From Rhodomicrobium sp. R_RK_3 (lineage in GTDB: Bacteria > Pseudomonadota > Alphaproteobacteria > Rhizobiales > Rhodomicrobiaceae): a stretch of DNA of 64,000 nucleotides. Shown here piece after piece: positions 1 through 8,406 of the stretch (positions within the stretch are counted from its first letter, which is position 1; each line of letters opens with the position of its first letter). The notes beneath the pieces were generated by a model, which saw only the letters and a program-made list of their open reading frames with translations, was not told where the DNA came from and ran no database searches. The position numbers were made by a program, and so were the translations under genes. The stretch is from assembly GCF_002198715.1 (NCBI RefSeq), contig NZ_MWLK01000021.1, positions 124,001 to 188,000 of the forward strand, read 5' to 3'.

Positions 1-88
1 GGAGAGGTCCATGCGATATGCAAAGTGGGGGAAGGACTTGGCTGCTGATCGGTGTTGGTCTGGGACATTCCCGCCTGACTGATCCGCA

Positions 89-619
89 CTAACCGGCAAA
101 ATCCGCCCAGCCGCGATCCTTGTCGGATATCACCGTCACCGGCAGGGGCCAGTCGATGCCGAAGGCGGTATCGTCATAGCGGACGCCGCTCGCCGCAGTC
201 GGCTCGTAAAAGGCCGAGATCAGATAGCCGACCTCCACGTCGTCCGTCAGCGCCTGGAAACCGTGCGCGAAGCCTTTCGGGATATACAACCGGTGGCGAT
301 TCTGCGCCGTCAGCTCAAAGCCCTGCCAGCGCCGGAAGGTCACCGCACCGGGCCGCAGATCCACGATCACGTCGAGGATCGCGCCCTTGCCGCATGTGAC
401 GATCTTCACTTCGCCATGCGGGTCGGCCTGGAAATGCATGCCCCGCAGCGTGCCCTGCTTCACCGAGGATGACGTGGCGTGCTGGACGAATTGCGTCTCC
501 AGCCCGTGCTCGGCCAGTTCGCGCACGCAAAAAGTTCGGGCGAAGAAGCCGCGATGGTCGTGGACGGGCTCCGGCACGATCAGCCAGGCCCCTGGCAGGC
601 TGGTCTCCTCAAACCGCAT
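89..619 (-). CDS. rfbC: dTDP-4-dehydrorhamnose 3,5-epimerase family protein
   Basis: The 176-residue product matches the RmlC/RfbC cupin family, which epimerises C3 and C5 of dTDP-4-keto-6-deoxyglucose on the way to dTDP-L-rhamnose for LPS or exopolysaccharide. Visible family marks are DHRGFFARTF near residue 21, LRGMHFQ with the catalytic-base His, the DVIVDLR strand and IPKGFAHGF. Length is normal for the family. It starts 33 bp after the mlaD-like stop and may be the last gene of that transcript, although the pathway partners rfbA, rfbB and rfbD are not in the window. Some relatives act on other nucleotide sugars, so the exact substrate is inferred. Confidence 0.9.
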   Translation of the reverse strand: MRFEETSLPGAWLIVPEPVHDHRGFFARTFCVRELAEHGLETQFVQHATSSSVKQGTLRGMHFQADPHGEVKIVTCGKGAILDVIVDLRPGAVTFRRWQGFELTAQNRHRLYIPKGFAHGFQALTDDVEVGYLISAFYEPTAASGVRYDDTAFGIDWPLPVTVISDKDRGWADFAG

Positions 620-652
620 GACAAGGTCCTCCGTGCTTGGGCCCGCCGCGTG

Positions 653-1900
653 TTATTGCTGGGCTGGCGCATCCGGTGCCGGGGCGGCCTGCGCTGCGCC
701 GGGAGCCGGTGCCGGGTCCGCGTCGGGCGTTGCCGAAACGGCGGGCTCGCCTACGTCTTCGACCGGCTCGGCGCCCTTGGCCAGCACGGTCGAGGCCCAA
801 TCCACCAGCTCCGTCGCCGCGATGCCGAACGCCTTGTTCAGCGCCTCGACCGCCGGGCCGGTATCAGCCGACGGCGCGGGAGCCTCGGCATGAAACAGCT
901 TGGCGTCGATGATCTTGCCGTCCTTGTCGGCGATCTTGGCGCTGAAATCGAGTTCGGCGAGCGGCGTTGGGCCGGTCAGCATCTGGAAATTGCGAATGTC
1001 GGTCAGGAGCTGGAAATCGCCGGTCACCGCATCGCCATTCTTGCTGACGCTGCCGATATAGCCCGCGTTCTCGAAGCTCTGCACGATCTTGGACTGCACC
1101 AGCACGGTGAGATTGTCCGCCCAGCGCGGGCCCGGCGTCAACGGGCTTTCATTCGGCGAGGGCCGGAACAGGATGTTCTGCGTATTGACCTGGATGATCG
1201 CCGACGGCTCGGGGATGGTGAGCTGGCCGCGCAAGGGTTTTGCCGGGCTGTCGAACTTCGTCGCCGCGATCAGGTCGAAGGCCTTGTCGCTGTCGGGGCC
1301 GCGCACGCCGCCGGTCATGCGCTCGAGGCCGGCGAGAATGCCGTCGACCTTGGCGGCATTGCGCGACAGCGCGGAGGCGAAATTGTTCAGATTGCCGACA
1401 AGCTCCTTGAAGGGCTGCGAATTGTCGTCGAGGATGCCGTTGATCTTCAGAAGCGCGTCGCGGGCCGATGTCGTCACGGTCTGCCCCGCGCCGACGCGGG
1501 CGACCAGCAAGGGCGGACGGCCGTTCTGCGGCACCAGCGGCACGCCGCTATTGCCGCCGGTCAGCGAGATCGCCGCGACGCCGGTCAGGCCCTGATATTC
1601 GAGATCGACTTCGGTGTCGCTGCGGATCGGCGTGTCGGCATCGACCGCGACCTCGACATCGACCTCGCTCGGGCGCACGGCGCTCAGGCGCAGCGCGGTG
1701 ACTTCGCCGACGCGGATGCCGTTGAACAGCACCGACGAGCCCGTGAACAGGCCCGATACCGATTTGTCGAAGCGGACATTGTAGGTCGCCCGCTGGCCGA
1801 AGCCAGCGGAGTTGTTGAGCCAGTAAATGAAGCCGAAACCTCCCGCGAGCACCGCGATGAGGAAGAGGCCCATGAGGATATAGCGTGCACGGATTTCCAT
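653..1900 (-). CDS. MlaD-like MCE substrate-binding protein with C-terminal ABC-auxiliary domain
   Basis: The 415-residue protein has one N-terminal membrane segment (about residues 8-28) and an MCE domain (about 38-117, with FTGSSVLFNGIRVGEV and LEYQGLTGVAAISLTGG). This is the periplasmic, lipid-binding part of an Mla-type transporter. Unlike E. coli MlaD (about 180 residues) it continues through a helical stretch (about 150-200) into a region (about 210-370) that looks like the ABC-type transport auxiliary lipoprotein domain (PqiC/YmbA-like), here without its own lipobox. It ends in an Ala/Pro-rich disordered tail. It lies 10 bp after the ATPase gene in an E-F-D operon. The C-terminal assignment is by pattern and less certain than the MCE domain. 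Confidence 0.88.
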   Translation of the reverse strand: MEIRARYILMGLFLIAVLAGGFGFIYWLNNSAGFGQRATYNVRFDKSVSGLFTGSSVLFNGIRVGEVTALRLSAVRPSEVDVEVAVDADTPIRSDTEVDLEYQGLTGVAAISLTGGNSGVPLVPQNGRPPLLVARVGAGQTVTTSARDALLKINGILDDNSQPFKELVGNLNNFASALSRNAAKVDGILAGLERMTGGVRGPDSDKAFDLIAATKFDSPAKPLRGQLTIPEPSAIIQVNTQNILFRPSPNESPLTPGPRWADNLTVLVQSKIVQSFENAGYIGSVSKNGDAVTGDFQLLTDIRNFQMLTGPTPLAELDFSAKIADKDGKIIDAKLFHAEAPAPSADTGPAVEALNKAFGIAATELVDWASTVLAKGAEPVEDVGEPAVSATPDADPAPAPGAAQAAPAPDAPAQQ

Positions 1901-1910
1901 CTGCTGGCCT

Positions 1911-2690
1911 TCACATGGCGGTTGGGCGGGGCGCTTGCGCGATCATGCTGGCGCGCTTGCCCCGGAAATAGGATTTCACCCAAGGGTGTTCGGACATCAT
2001 CATCATGTCCATGGTGCCCTCGGCGACGACGACGCCGTCGGCCAGCGCCGCGATCCGGTCGCAGACCGTATGCAGGCTTTCCAGATCATGCGTGACCATG
2101 AAAACGCTGAGACCCAGCGTCTGCTGCAGCGTACGGATTAGCAGGTCGAAATCGCCGGCGGAGATCGGGTCGAGGCCGGAGGTCGGCTCGTCGAGGAAGA
2201 CGATTTCGGGGTCGAGCGCCAGGGCGCGGGCGAGGGCGACGCGCTTGGTCATGCCGCCGGACAGCTCGGAGGGGAATTTATCGGCGTCGCGCGCCGTCAG
2301 CCCGACCATTTCCAGCTTGGCGATGGCGACCTCGTCCATCAGCCGCTCGGACAGTTTCAGATATTCCCGCATCGGGAATTGCACGTTCTGGCGCACCGTG
2401 AGCGAGGAGAACAGGGCGCCGTTCTGGAACAGCACGCCCCAGTGCCGCTCGACGCCGCGCCTTTGTGCGTCGCTCGCCGTGTCAAGCCGCGTGCCGAGCG
2501 CTTCGATGCTGCCCGCCCTACGCGGCAAAAGGCCGATGATCGTCCGCAGCAGCACCGATTTACCGCTGCCCGAGCCGCCGACGAGCCCCAGGATTTCGCC
2601 GCGATGCACGTCGAGCGACAGGCCCTTCAGCACATTGTGGTCGCCGAAACCGACCACGAGATCGCGCACTTTGATGATGGCTTCCGGCAT
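1911..2690 (-). CDS. MlaF-like ABC transporter ATP-binding protein
   Basis: This 259-residue ATPase energises the inner-membrane lipid transporter formed with the neighbouring permease and MCE protein. The Walker A motif is GGSGSGKS, the signature LSGGMTKRVALARAL and Walker B IVFLDEPTSGLDP, followed by the H-loop MVTHD. SGGM in place of SGGQ is usual for MlaF. A short tail after residue 225 (MDMMMMSEHPWVKSYF) matches the MlaF C-terminal extension that contacts MlaB-type STAS proteins. The gene begins 6 bp after the permease stop, so the two are likely translationally linked. Confidence 0.92.
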   Translation of the reverse strand: MPEAIIKVRDLVVGFGDHNVLKGLSLDVHRGEILGLVGGSGSGKSVLLRTIIGLLPRRAGSIEALGTRLDTASDAQRRGVERHWGVLFQNGALFSSLTVRQNVQFPMREYLKLSERLMDEVAIAKLEMVGLTARDADKFPSELSGGMTKRVALARALALDPEIVFLDEPTSGLDPISAGDFDLLIRTLQQTLGLSVFMVTHDLESLHTVCDRIAALADGVVVAEGTMDMMMMSEHPWVKSYFRGKRASMIAQAPRPTAM

Positions 2691-2696
2691 CCCGCC

Positions 2697-3833
2697 TCAC
2701 ATTCCGATCGAGGCGAAGAAAATGGCGAACAATCCGTCCAGCACGATGACCATGAAGATCGATTTTACCACCGATGACGTTGTTTTGAGGCCGAGGGATT
2801 CGGCGCTGCCCTGCACGCGCAGGCCCTCGGTGCAGGCGACGAACCCGATCACCAGCGCCATGAACGGCGCCTTGATCAGCCCGACCTCGAAATGGGTGAT
2901 GCTGATCGCCTCGCGCAGCCGCTCGATATAGATCTCTGGCGCCATGCCGCCATAGAGGAAGGCGACGAGCCCGCCGCCGAACAGCGCCGCCATCGAGCCG
3001 AGGAAGGCGAGGATCGGCAGCGCGATGAGCAGCGCCAGGATGCGCGGCAGCACCAGCACTTCGATGGGATCGAAGCCCATGGTGCGCAACGCGTCGACCT
3101 CCTCGCGCATCTTCATCGAGCCAAGCTCGGCGGTGTAGGAACTGCCCGAGCGGCCGGCGACCATGATGGCGACGATCAGCACGCCGATTTCGCGCAGCAC
3201 CAGAATGCCGACCATGTCCACGACATAGATGTCGGCGCCGAACTGGCGGAAATGGAAAAAGCCCTGCTGGGCGATGATGCAGCCGATCAGGAAGGTGATC
3301 AGCAGGATGATCGGCACCGCCTGCCAGCCGACGCGGTCGAGATGGTGCACGGCGGAGGTAATGCGGAAATTTTTCGGGCGGGCGACGACCCTGACCAGCG
3401 CCTCGCCGACCGCGCCGAACATGTTGACGAAGGGCAGCGTGCCGCGCAGGGCGCCCTCGAAGCTGCGGCCGATGCCATTGAGCCAGCGCAGGATTCCGGC
3501 GGATGTCCGCCGCGCATCCGTGTCGCCGCGATTGGCCTGATGAACCTCGTCGAGCAGACCGCGATAATGCTCCGGCAGGCCGGTGATCTCGACGCTGCGT
3601 TCGTTGCCCTTCCAGGCGCGCACCAGCCGCTCCAGCAGCCAGGCGCCAAAGGTGTCGAACTCACGTACGCCGGTCATGTCGATCGACATGCCGTGCAGTT
3701 TCGCGGCGGCGGCCGCCTGATTGTCGACCAGCGATTCGAGCTGCCCGGCATAGGTTGCGGTCCAAGAACCGCTGGCCGCGAGGAGCAGCCGCTCGCCGCT
3801 CACCGTGCTGTTCAATGCGGGCGCCGATGCCAT
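2697..3833 (-). CDS. MlaE-like permease with N-terminal STAS-like domain
   Basis: The integral-membrane subunit of the Mla-type ABC transporter. Residues about 1-110 resemble a STAS domain (the MlaB function fused to the permease, with IDMTGVREFDTFGAWLLERL); residues about 150-378 are the MlaE permease with several hydrophobic segments and the conserved RSGSSYTAELGSMKMREEVDALRT region read in pieces. An upstream in-frame GTG at 3848 is possible; the ATG at 3833 is preferred because it follows a G-rich purine run. It is the first gene of an operon with mlaF-like and mlaD-like genes. The fused STAS domain explains why no separate mlaB is seen. Confidence 0.9.
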   Translation of the reverse strand: MASAPALNSTVSGERLLLAASGSWTATYAGQLESLVDNQAAAAAKLHGMSIDMTGVREFDTFGAWLLERLVRAWKGNERSVEITGLPEHYRGLLDEVHQANRGDTDARRTSAGILRWLNGIGRSFEGALRGTLPFVNMFGAVGEALVRVVARPKNFRITSAVHHLDRVGWQAVPIILLITFLIGCIIAQQGFFHFRQFGADIYVVDMVGILVLREIGVLIVAIMVAGRSGSSYTAELGSMKMREEVDALRTMGFDPIEVLVLPRILALLIALPILAFLGSMAALFGGGLVAFLYGGMAPEIYIERLREAISITHFEVGLIKAPFMALVIGFVACTEGLRVQGSAESLGLKTTSSVVKSIFMVIVLDGLFAIFFASIGM

Positions 3834-3947
3834 CCCCACCCCATACACTCTCCAGATTCACCTTACGCAGCTAAGCTTTAGCGTCCTTCGCACGAAAATA
3901 AAATAACCGATGCTCCGAACGGCGCGAGTGGCGTCAGCGACGCAACT

Positions 3948-4322
3948 TTAGCGTGCATCTCTGATGCGGACGACACGGAAGGTGCGCTCTTTGCCGTCCT
4001 GCTCCTTGAGCGAGACATAGGCGCCGAGCTCGAAGACATGCGTGTTGAAGCGGTAGCCGCTGTCATCGTCGTCCTCATTGCCCTCGCCGTCATAATGGAA
4101 GGCCCAGGCGCCGCCGGGCTTGCGGATGAGATGGCCGCTCTCCTCGTCCTCGTCGCCCCAGAAGCGGGTAACGGTGCATTCGCCGCGATGATGCTTCCAT
4201 TCGGCCGCGTCCAGGCTGCCGTCCGCCGCCAAGGGAGCAACGAACTCATAGCCGTGCTCATTGCTGCCGTCCGGGAACTCATGATCTCTGGCAAGCTCGA
4301 GGCGGATGCTCTTCATGGTCAT
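3948..4322 (-). CDS. Conserved hypothetical protein, 124 aa
   Basis: An acidic soluble protein with no signal peptide or membrane segment. It contains a run of Glu and Asp around residues 79-88 (EGNEDDDDSGYRF) and a C-terminal strand-rich part (FELGAYVSLKEQDGKERTFRVVRI). The start ATG at 4322 is preceded by a good ribosome site, GGAAGGA. It resembles small proteins widely annotated as hypothetical in Rhizobiales; I do not know its function. It is divergent from hemH and 114 bp before the mla operon start. Confidence 0.75.
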   Translation of the reverse strand: MTMKSIRLELARDHEFPDGSNEHGYEFVAPLAADGSLDAAEWKHHRGECTVTRFWGDEDEESGHLIRKPGGAWAFHYDGEGNEDDDDSGYRFNTHVFELGAYVSLKEQDGKERTFRVVRIRDAR

Positions 4323-4532
4323 GGCGGTGTCCTTCCATTGTCCGGCGACCCGGAGCTGAGCATATGGGTATGAGCTTTCAAATAGGTCAAGCTGGCGGCA
4401 GTTCTTTGATTTGCGCCATGTTCACCCCACATTGCGCAACGACAAATGCCCACGGCCCCCTTGCTCTTTAAGGGCCACCTCCCTAAACCTGCATCTCAAG
4501 TCCTTCCCGATAAAACCCTCTGGTTCCCCGCA

Positions 4533-5558
4533 ATGGTCAACCCCGCCGCTACCGATCATCCCCCTGTCAAGCACGGCAATATCGGCGTGCTGATCGTCAA
4601 TCTGGGCACGCCCGACGCGACCAGCTATTGGCCGATGCGGCGCTATCTGAAGGAATTTCTATCCGACCGGCGGGTGATCGAGGTCAATCCGGTGGTCTGG
4701 TGGTTCATCCTGAACGGCCCGGTGCTGACCAAGCGGCCCTTCAGCTCGGGCGAAGCCTACCGCCAGATCTGGAACACCGAGCGGGACGAATCCCCCTTGC
4801 GCACCATCACGCGCAACCAGGCTGAGATCCTTAGCCGGGATTTGGCCGAGCAGCCGCGCGTCAAGGTCGACTGGGCGATGCGTTATGGCAATCCCTCCAT
4901 TGCGTCGCGGCTCGAGGTGTTGCAGGCCGAGGGCTGCGAGCGCATCCTGCTGGTGCCGCTCTATCCGCAATATTCCGCCGCCACCACCGCGACCGTCTGC
5001 GACAAGGCGTTCGATGCGCTGAAGACCATGCGCTGGCAGCCGACATTGCGCGTGGCGCCGCCCTATTATTCCGATCCCGGCTATATCGAGGCGCTGGCCC
5101 AGTCGATGCGCGCCAGCATCGCGGCGCTGGATTTCGAGCCGGAGGTGGTGATCGCCTCCTTCCACGGCCTGCCGCTGGAATATTTCCAGAAGGGCGACCC
5201 CTATCATTGCCACTGCGTGATGACGGCGCGGCTCTTGCGCGAACGGCTCGGCTGGGACGAAAAGCGCCTCCAGACCACCTTCCAGTCGCGCTTCGGCAAG
5301 GCGGAATGGCTGCAACCCTATACGGACAAGACCATCGCGCGCCTCGCGGAAGAAGGCGTCAAGCGGATGGCGGTAATTACGCCGGGCTTCGTTTCGGACT
5401 GCGTCGAGACGCTGGAGGAGATCGCCATGCAGGGCGGCGAGACCTTCCACGAACATGGCGGCGAGCATTTCGCCGCTCTTCCCTGCCTCAATGACAGCCC
5501 CGAGGGCATGGCGTTCCTGGCGACGCACGTCCGGCGTGAATTGCAGGGCTGGATTTAG
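4533..5558 (+). CDS. hemH: Ferrochelatase
   Basis: Inserts ferrous iron into protoporphyrin IX, the last step of protoheme synthesis. Over 341 residues the family marks are GVLIVNLGTPDA at the N-terminus, the metal-site His in IASFHGLPLEYFQKGDPYHC, and the C-terminal PGFVSDCVETLEE with the conserved Glu. The frame is open from 4446, but the N-terminal conserved block begins a few residues after the ATG at 4533, so that start is chosen. No other heme genes adjoin it. The gene ends convergently with the zinc-ribbon gene, with a long hairpin between them. Confidence 0.95.
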   Translation: MVNPAATDHPPVKHGNIGVLIVNLGTPDATSYWPMRRYLKEFLSDRRVIEVNPVVWWFILNGPVLTKRPFSSGEAYRQIWNTERDESPLRTITRNQAEILSRDLAEQPRVKVDWAMRYGNPSIASRLEVLQAEGCERILLVPLYPQYSAATTATVCDKAFDALKTMRWQPTLRVAPPYYSDPGYIEALAQSMRASIAALDFEPEVVIASFHGLPLEYFQKGDPYHCHCVMTARLLRERLGWDEKRLQTTFQSRFGKAEWLQPYTDKTIARLAEEGVKRMAVITPGFVSDCVETLEEIAMQGGETFHEHGGEHFAALPCLNDSPEGMAFLATHVRRELQGWI

Positions 5559-5568
5559 CCTCCGGGGT

Positions 5569-5597
5569 ATGGCGGCGAACCGGGCGCCCGCCGCCAT
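5569..5597. terminator. Hairpin between convergent hemH and zinc-ribbon gene
   Basis: A 9-bp perfect inverted repeat, ATGGCGGCG and CGCCGCCAT, encloses an 11-nt loop directly after the hemH stop and 7 bp before the stop of the opposing gene. It has no T-run on either side, so a bidirectional terminator or mRNA-end protector is inferred from position only. Confidence 0.4.
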
Positions 5598-5603
5598 GCG
5601 CGA

Positions 5604-5921
5604 TCAATCGCCGAATATATCGAAGATGCTCCGGCGCCCGCCGCGATTGCGCCCGTAGTCGTCGTCATCATCGTCATCCCCCCAGCCGCGGCGGCCTTCG
5701 GGACGGCCCATCGGCCGAGGATCATATCCTCCTTGCGCCCACCCCTCCCGGCGGTCGTCATGATGTCCCGACTCCGCCTCGCGCGCGAAGGCGAGCAGCT
5801 TTTCAAGCTCGCCGCGGTCGAGCCACACGCCGCGGCAGGTCGGGCAGATGTCGAACTCAACGCCGGATCGTTGCACGGTCTGCATCGGTCCATTGTCGTT
5901 CGGGCAAAGCAACAGGGGCAT
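5604..5921 (-). CDS. Zinc-ribbon (TFIIB-type) domain protein
   Basis: A 105-residue protein whose first 45 residues carry the zf-TFIIB-type block LCPNDNGPM ... CPTCRGVWLDRGELEKL, a putative zinc knuckle followed by a helix. The rest is low complexity: His/Asp-rich, then DDDDDDD, then Gly/Arg-rich, ending RRSIFDIFGD, which may be a short binding motif. The frame is open to 5969, but the ATG at 5921 has AGGAGA at the right distance and starts on the conserved MPLLLCPND. The molecular role of the family is not established. Confidence 0.85.
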   Translation of the reverse strand: MPLLLCPNDNGPMQTVQRSGVEFDICPTCRGVWLDRGELEKLLAFAREAESGHHDDRREGWAQGGYDPRPMGRPEGRRGWGDDDDDDDYGRNRGGRRSIFDIFGD

Positions 5922-6483
5922 CAGGTTTCTCCTTTCAGGTTGGGATGGGTCGCCGGCGCGCCAGAGCAAACGGTCGTTGCCCGCGGCGGGGATGGCGAAG
6001 GCAAACGGCCACGCGGCCGGGATCGCGCGGAGGCGGCGCAGACGCCGGAGCCAGCTTGCTCAGTCTCTCGAATTGGGAAATTCAATGGCCACCTCCGTGT
6101 TAGGGAGTGGGCTCGATCGGGCGCCGTGAACATCGGGCCCAGGCATCAAGCGCACTCGATGCGGTCCGACATCACGACCATCAGGTCGCCAGAGGGGCCC
6201 GGCCCGCAAAATCGAGATAGGGGATCCGGATTGACCTTGCAAGGGGGGGAGGTTCCGGCTTCTTCGCCTATGTTTGTGCGACGTTGCGGCCGGCTAAGCG
6301 CTTGCCGGTCCGGGCTCGCCAGGTCGGCGGCCGCCCCCACTCGACCCGCGCCTCCCGGTTGCTGAACACTGCCATGGTTGGCCCGCATTCATTTGATGTG
6401 TGCTATTCCTTAACGGCTTTTTGCTTCCTATCGCACTGACACGCGCTCGAAGCGAAGATTCCGGGCTTCTGGGGAGAATAATC
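5922..6483. other. 562-bp intergenic region, no gene seen
   Basis: Between the divergent zinc-ribbon and stomatin genes. Frames here have no conserved protein pattern, and the small ORFs are not supported by ribosome sites. The 6390-6420 part is the only AT-richer stretch and is the likely promoter zone for the stomatin gene. No tRNA or clear riboswitch fold was recognised. Confidence 0.4.
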
Positions 6484-7518
6484 ATGTCGGGCTTTTCGAT
6501 TTTTATTATCACTCTCCTCTTCCTCATCGTCGTCACCGTGCTCTCGACCGCCAAGGTCGTGCCGCAAGGCAATAATTTCACCGTCGAGCGGCTTGGCCGC
6601 TATGTCCGCACGCTGGGGCCGGGGCTCGGCATCATCGTGCCGTTCATCGAGCGGGTCGGGCGCCGCGTCAACATGATGGAACAGGTGCTCGACATCCCCA
6701 CGCAGGAGGTCATCACGCGCGACAACGCCATGGTCCGCGTCGATGCCGTCGCCTTCTATCAGGTGCTCGACGCCGCCCAGGCCGCCTATGAGGTCAGCAA
6801 TCTGCAGCAGGCCATGCTCAACCTGACCATGACCAATATCCGCACCGTGATGGGCTCGCTGGACCTCGACGAATTGCTCTCCAACCGCAACGAGATCAAT
6901 GCGCGGCTTTTGCATATCGTCGACGAGGCGACCAACCCCTGGGGCATCAAGGTGACGCGCGTCGAGATCAAGGACATCGCGCCGCCCGCCGATCTGGTCG
7001 TCGCCATGGGCCGGCAGATGAAGGCCGAGCGCGAAAAGCGCGCCTCGATCCTGGAAGCGGAAGGCAAGCGGCAGGCCGCGATCTTGCAGGCCGAGGGTGA
7101 CAAGCAGGCGCAGGTGCTCTCCGCCGAGGGCCGCAAGGAAGCCGCCTTCCGCGACGCCGAAGCGCGCGAGCGCCTCGCCGAAGCCGAGGCCCGCGCCACG
7201 CAATTCGTCAGCGACGCCATCGCCTCGGGCAGCATCCAGGCCATCAACTATTTCGTCGCCAATAATTATGTCGGCGCGCTGAAGGAACTGGCCCGCTCGC
7301 CCAATCAAAAGGTTTTGATGCTGCCGATCGATACGGCCGGCATCATCGGCGCGATTGGCGGCATCGCCGAGATCACGCGCGAAGCCTTTGGCGGGCTGAA
7401 CGGCGCCCAGAAGCCCGGCGATGGGGCGGATGGCGCGGCGGCGCGCGCCACGGCGGACGCGCGGGCGAAGGCTTCCGGGCGCACGACGCCGGGCGGCTCG
7501 GTGCCGACGGTCTCGTAG
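6484..7518 (+). CDS. SPFH/stomatin-like membrane protein (QmcA family)
   Basis: A 344-residue protein with one N-terminal hydrophobic segment (about residues 2-24) followed by an SPFH/band 7 domain ([23 protein letters not shown], read to about residue 190) and a long Ala/Glu/Arg coiled coil (about 190-250, [20 protein letters not shown]). Such proteins oligomerise into membrane microdomains and are linked to protease or quality-control partners. The ATG at 6484 is preceded by GGGGAG. The NfeD-like gene follows after 105 bp, the usual stomatin-NfeD pairing. Confidence 0.92.
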   Translation: MSGFSIFIITLLFLIVVTVLSTAKVVPQGNNFTVERLGRYVRTLGPGLGIIVPFIERVGRRVNMMEQVLDIPTQEVITRDNAMVRVDAVAFYQVLDAAQAAYEVSNLQQAMLNLTMTNIRTVMGSLDLDELLSNRNEINARLLHIVDEATNPWGIKVTRVEIKDIAPPADLVVAMGRQMKAEREKRASILEAEGKRQAAILQAEGDKQAQVLSAEGRKEAAFRDAEARERLAEAEARATQFVSDAIASGSIQAINYFVANNYVGALKELARSPNQKVLMLPIDTAGIIGAIGGIAEITREAFGGLNGAQKPGDGADGAAARATADARAKASGRTTPGGSVPTVS

Positions 7519-7623
7519 AGCGCCGTGATCGACCAGGATGCGGACATCAAACTGCCGCGCGATTTGGCAAATCCGGCCTCGGCCCTGTCCGATCGCGCCA
7601 CTCAGCCGGGGGACACGCTTTCG

Positions 7624-8088
7624 ATGGACAATTATCTCAACCTGCTGATCGGCGCGACCGGCTGGAACTGGCTGATCGCCGCCGCCATCTTCTTCGCCCT
7701 CGACGTGCTGGCGCCGGGCTTCTTCCTGCTCTGGTTCGGCTTCGCCGCCGCAGCCGTCGCGGCCCTGGTCTTCGTGGTGCCGCTGCCGCCGCATTGGCAG
7801 ATCATCGCCTTTTGCACCGCCTCGGTCGCCTCGTTGCTGATCGGCCGCAAGCTCTGGGGCGGCGCCAATGAAGACACCAGCGACAAGCCGCTGCTCAACC
7901 AGCGCGCCCGCCAGCTCATCGGCCGCGTCTTCGTGCTGAAGACGGCGATCCAGGGCGGCGAAGGCCGCGTCTATGCCGGCGACGGCGTCTGGTCCGTCCG
8001 CGGCCCCGACATGCCCGCCGGCAAACTGGTCCGCGTCACCGATGCAGATGGGACCGTGCTGATCGTCGAGGCGGCGGAGGGGGCATAG
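7624..8088 (+). CDS. NfeD family membrane protein
   Basis: A 154-residue short NfeD protein: two or three membrane segments (about residues 12-75) followed by a soluble OB-fold-like domain (about 95-150, LIGRVFVLKTAIQGGEGRVYAGDGVWSVRG in family order). NfeD proteins act with the adjacent stomatin, probably in membrane microdomain assembly. The frame is open from 7525, but the segment before the ATG at 7624 has no similarity and is polar. No protease domain of the long NfeD form is present. Confidence 0.9.
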   Translation: MDNYLNLLIGATGWNWLIAAAIFFALDVLAPGFFLLWFGFAAAAVAALVFVVPLPPHWQIIAFCTASVASLLIGRKLWGGANEDTSDKPLLNQRARQLIGRVFVLKTAIQGGEGRVYAGDGVWSVRGPDMPAGKLVRVTDADGTVLIVEAAEGA

Positions 8089-8304
8089 GCCCGAATGTAA
8101 TCTCACTCGCGTCGTCCGGACACCGCGAGCGCTGCGGCACGAGGAAAGGCGAGTGGCGCCGGCTCGAAGTCGGGGCGACGAGTTTGGAAATAAAAGGCGG
8201 GATCGACTCACCGCTGACCACGTCGCGACCGTAATTCTCCAGCAATCCCCGGAAGTTTTCCCGCACGGGTAAATTTATCCCCAAACGTGTTCGAATTCCC
8301 ATAA

Positions 8305-8320
8305 TACGCAGTATTGCGTA
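8305..8320. promoter_or_regulatory. Palindrome upstream of NERD-helicase gene
   Basis: TACGCA, a 4-nt spacer GTAT, then TGCGTA: a perfect 6-bp inverted repeat about 90 bp before the helicase start, inside the 318-bp gap 8089-8406. It looks like a repressor operator, but no regulator gene adjoins it. The rest of the gap shows no gene. Confidence 0.35.
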
Positions 8321-8406
8321 AGGTCGGCCCGGCAGAGTAAGAGATTATACGCACCTATCCGGTGCGGGGGGACTCCGATCGACTTGTATGCGTTGGGGAG
8401 CAGACT

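Noticed and set aside
479-2095. 538-residue plus-strand open frame over the mla genes
   Set aside because: It is a shadow of the minus-strand mlaD and mlaF genes, with no conserved motifs and Arg/Asp-rich codon pattern typical of antisense frames at high GC.
6403-8211. 602-residue minus-strand frame over the stomatin and NfeD genes
   Set aside because: Antisense to two well-supported genes; Asp/Arg/His-rich with no family pattern.
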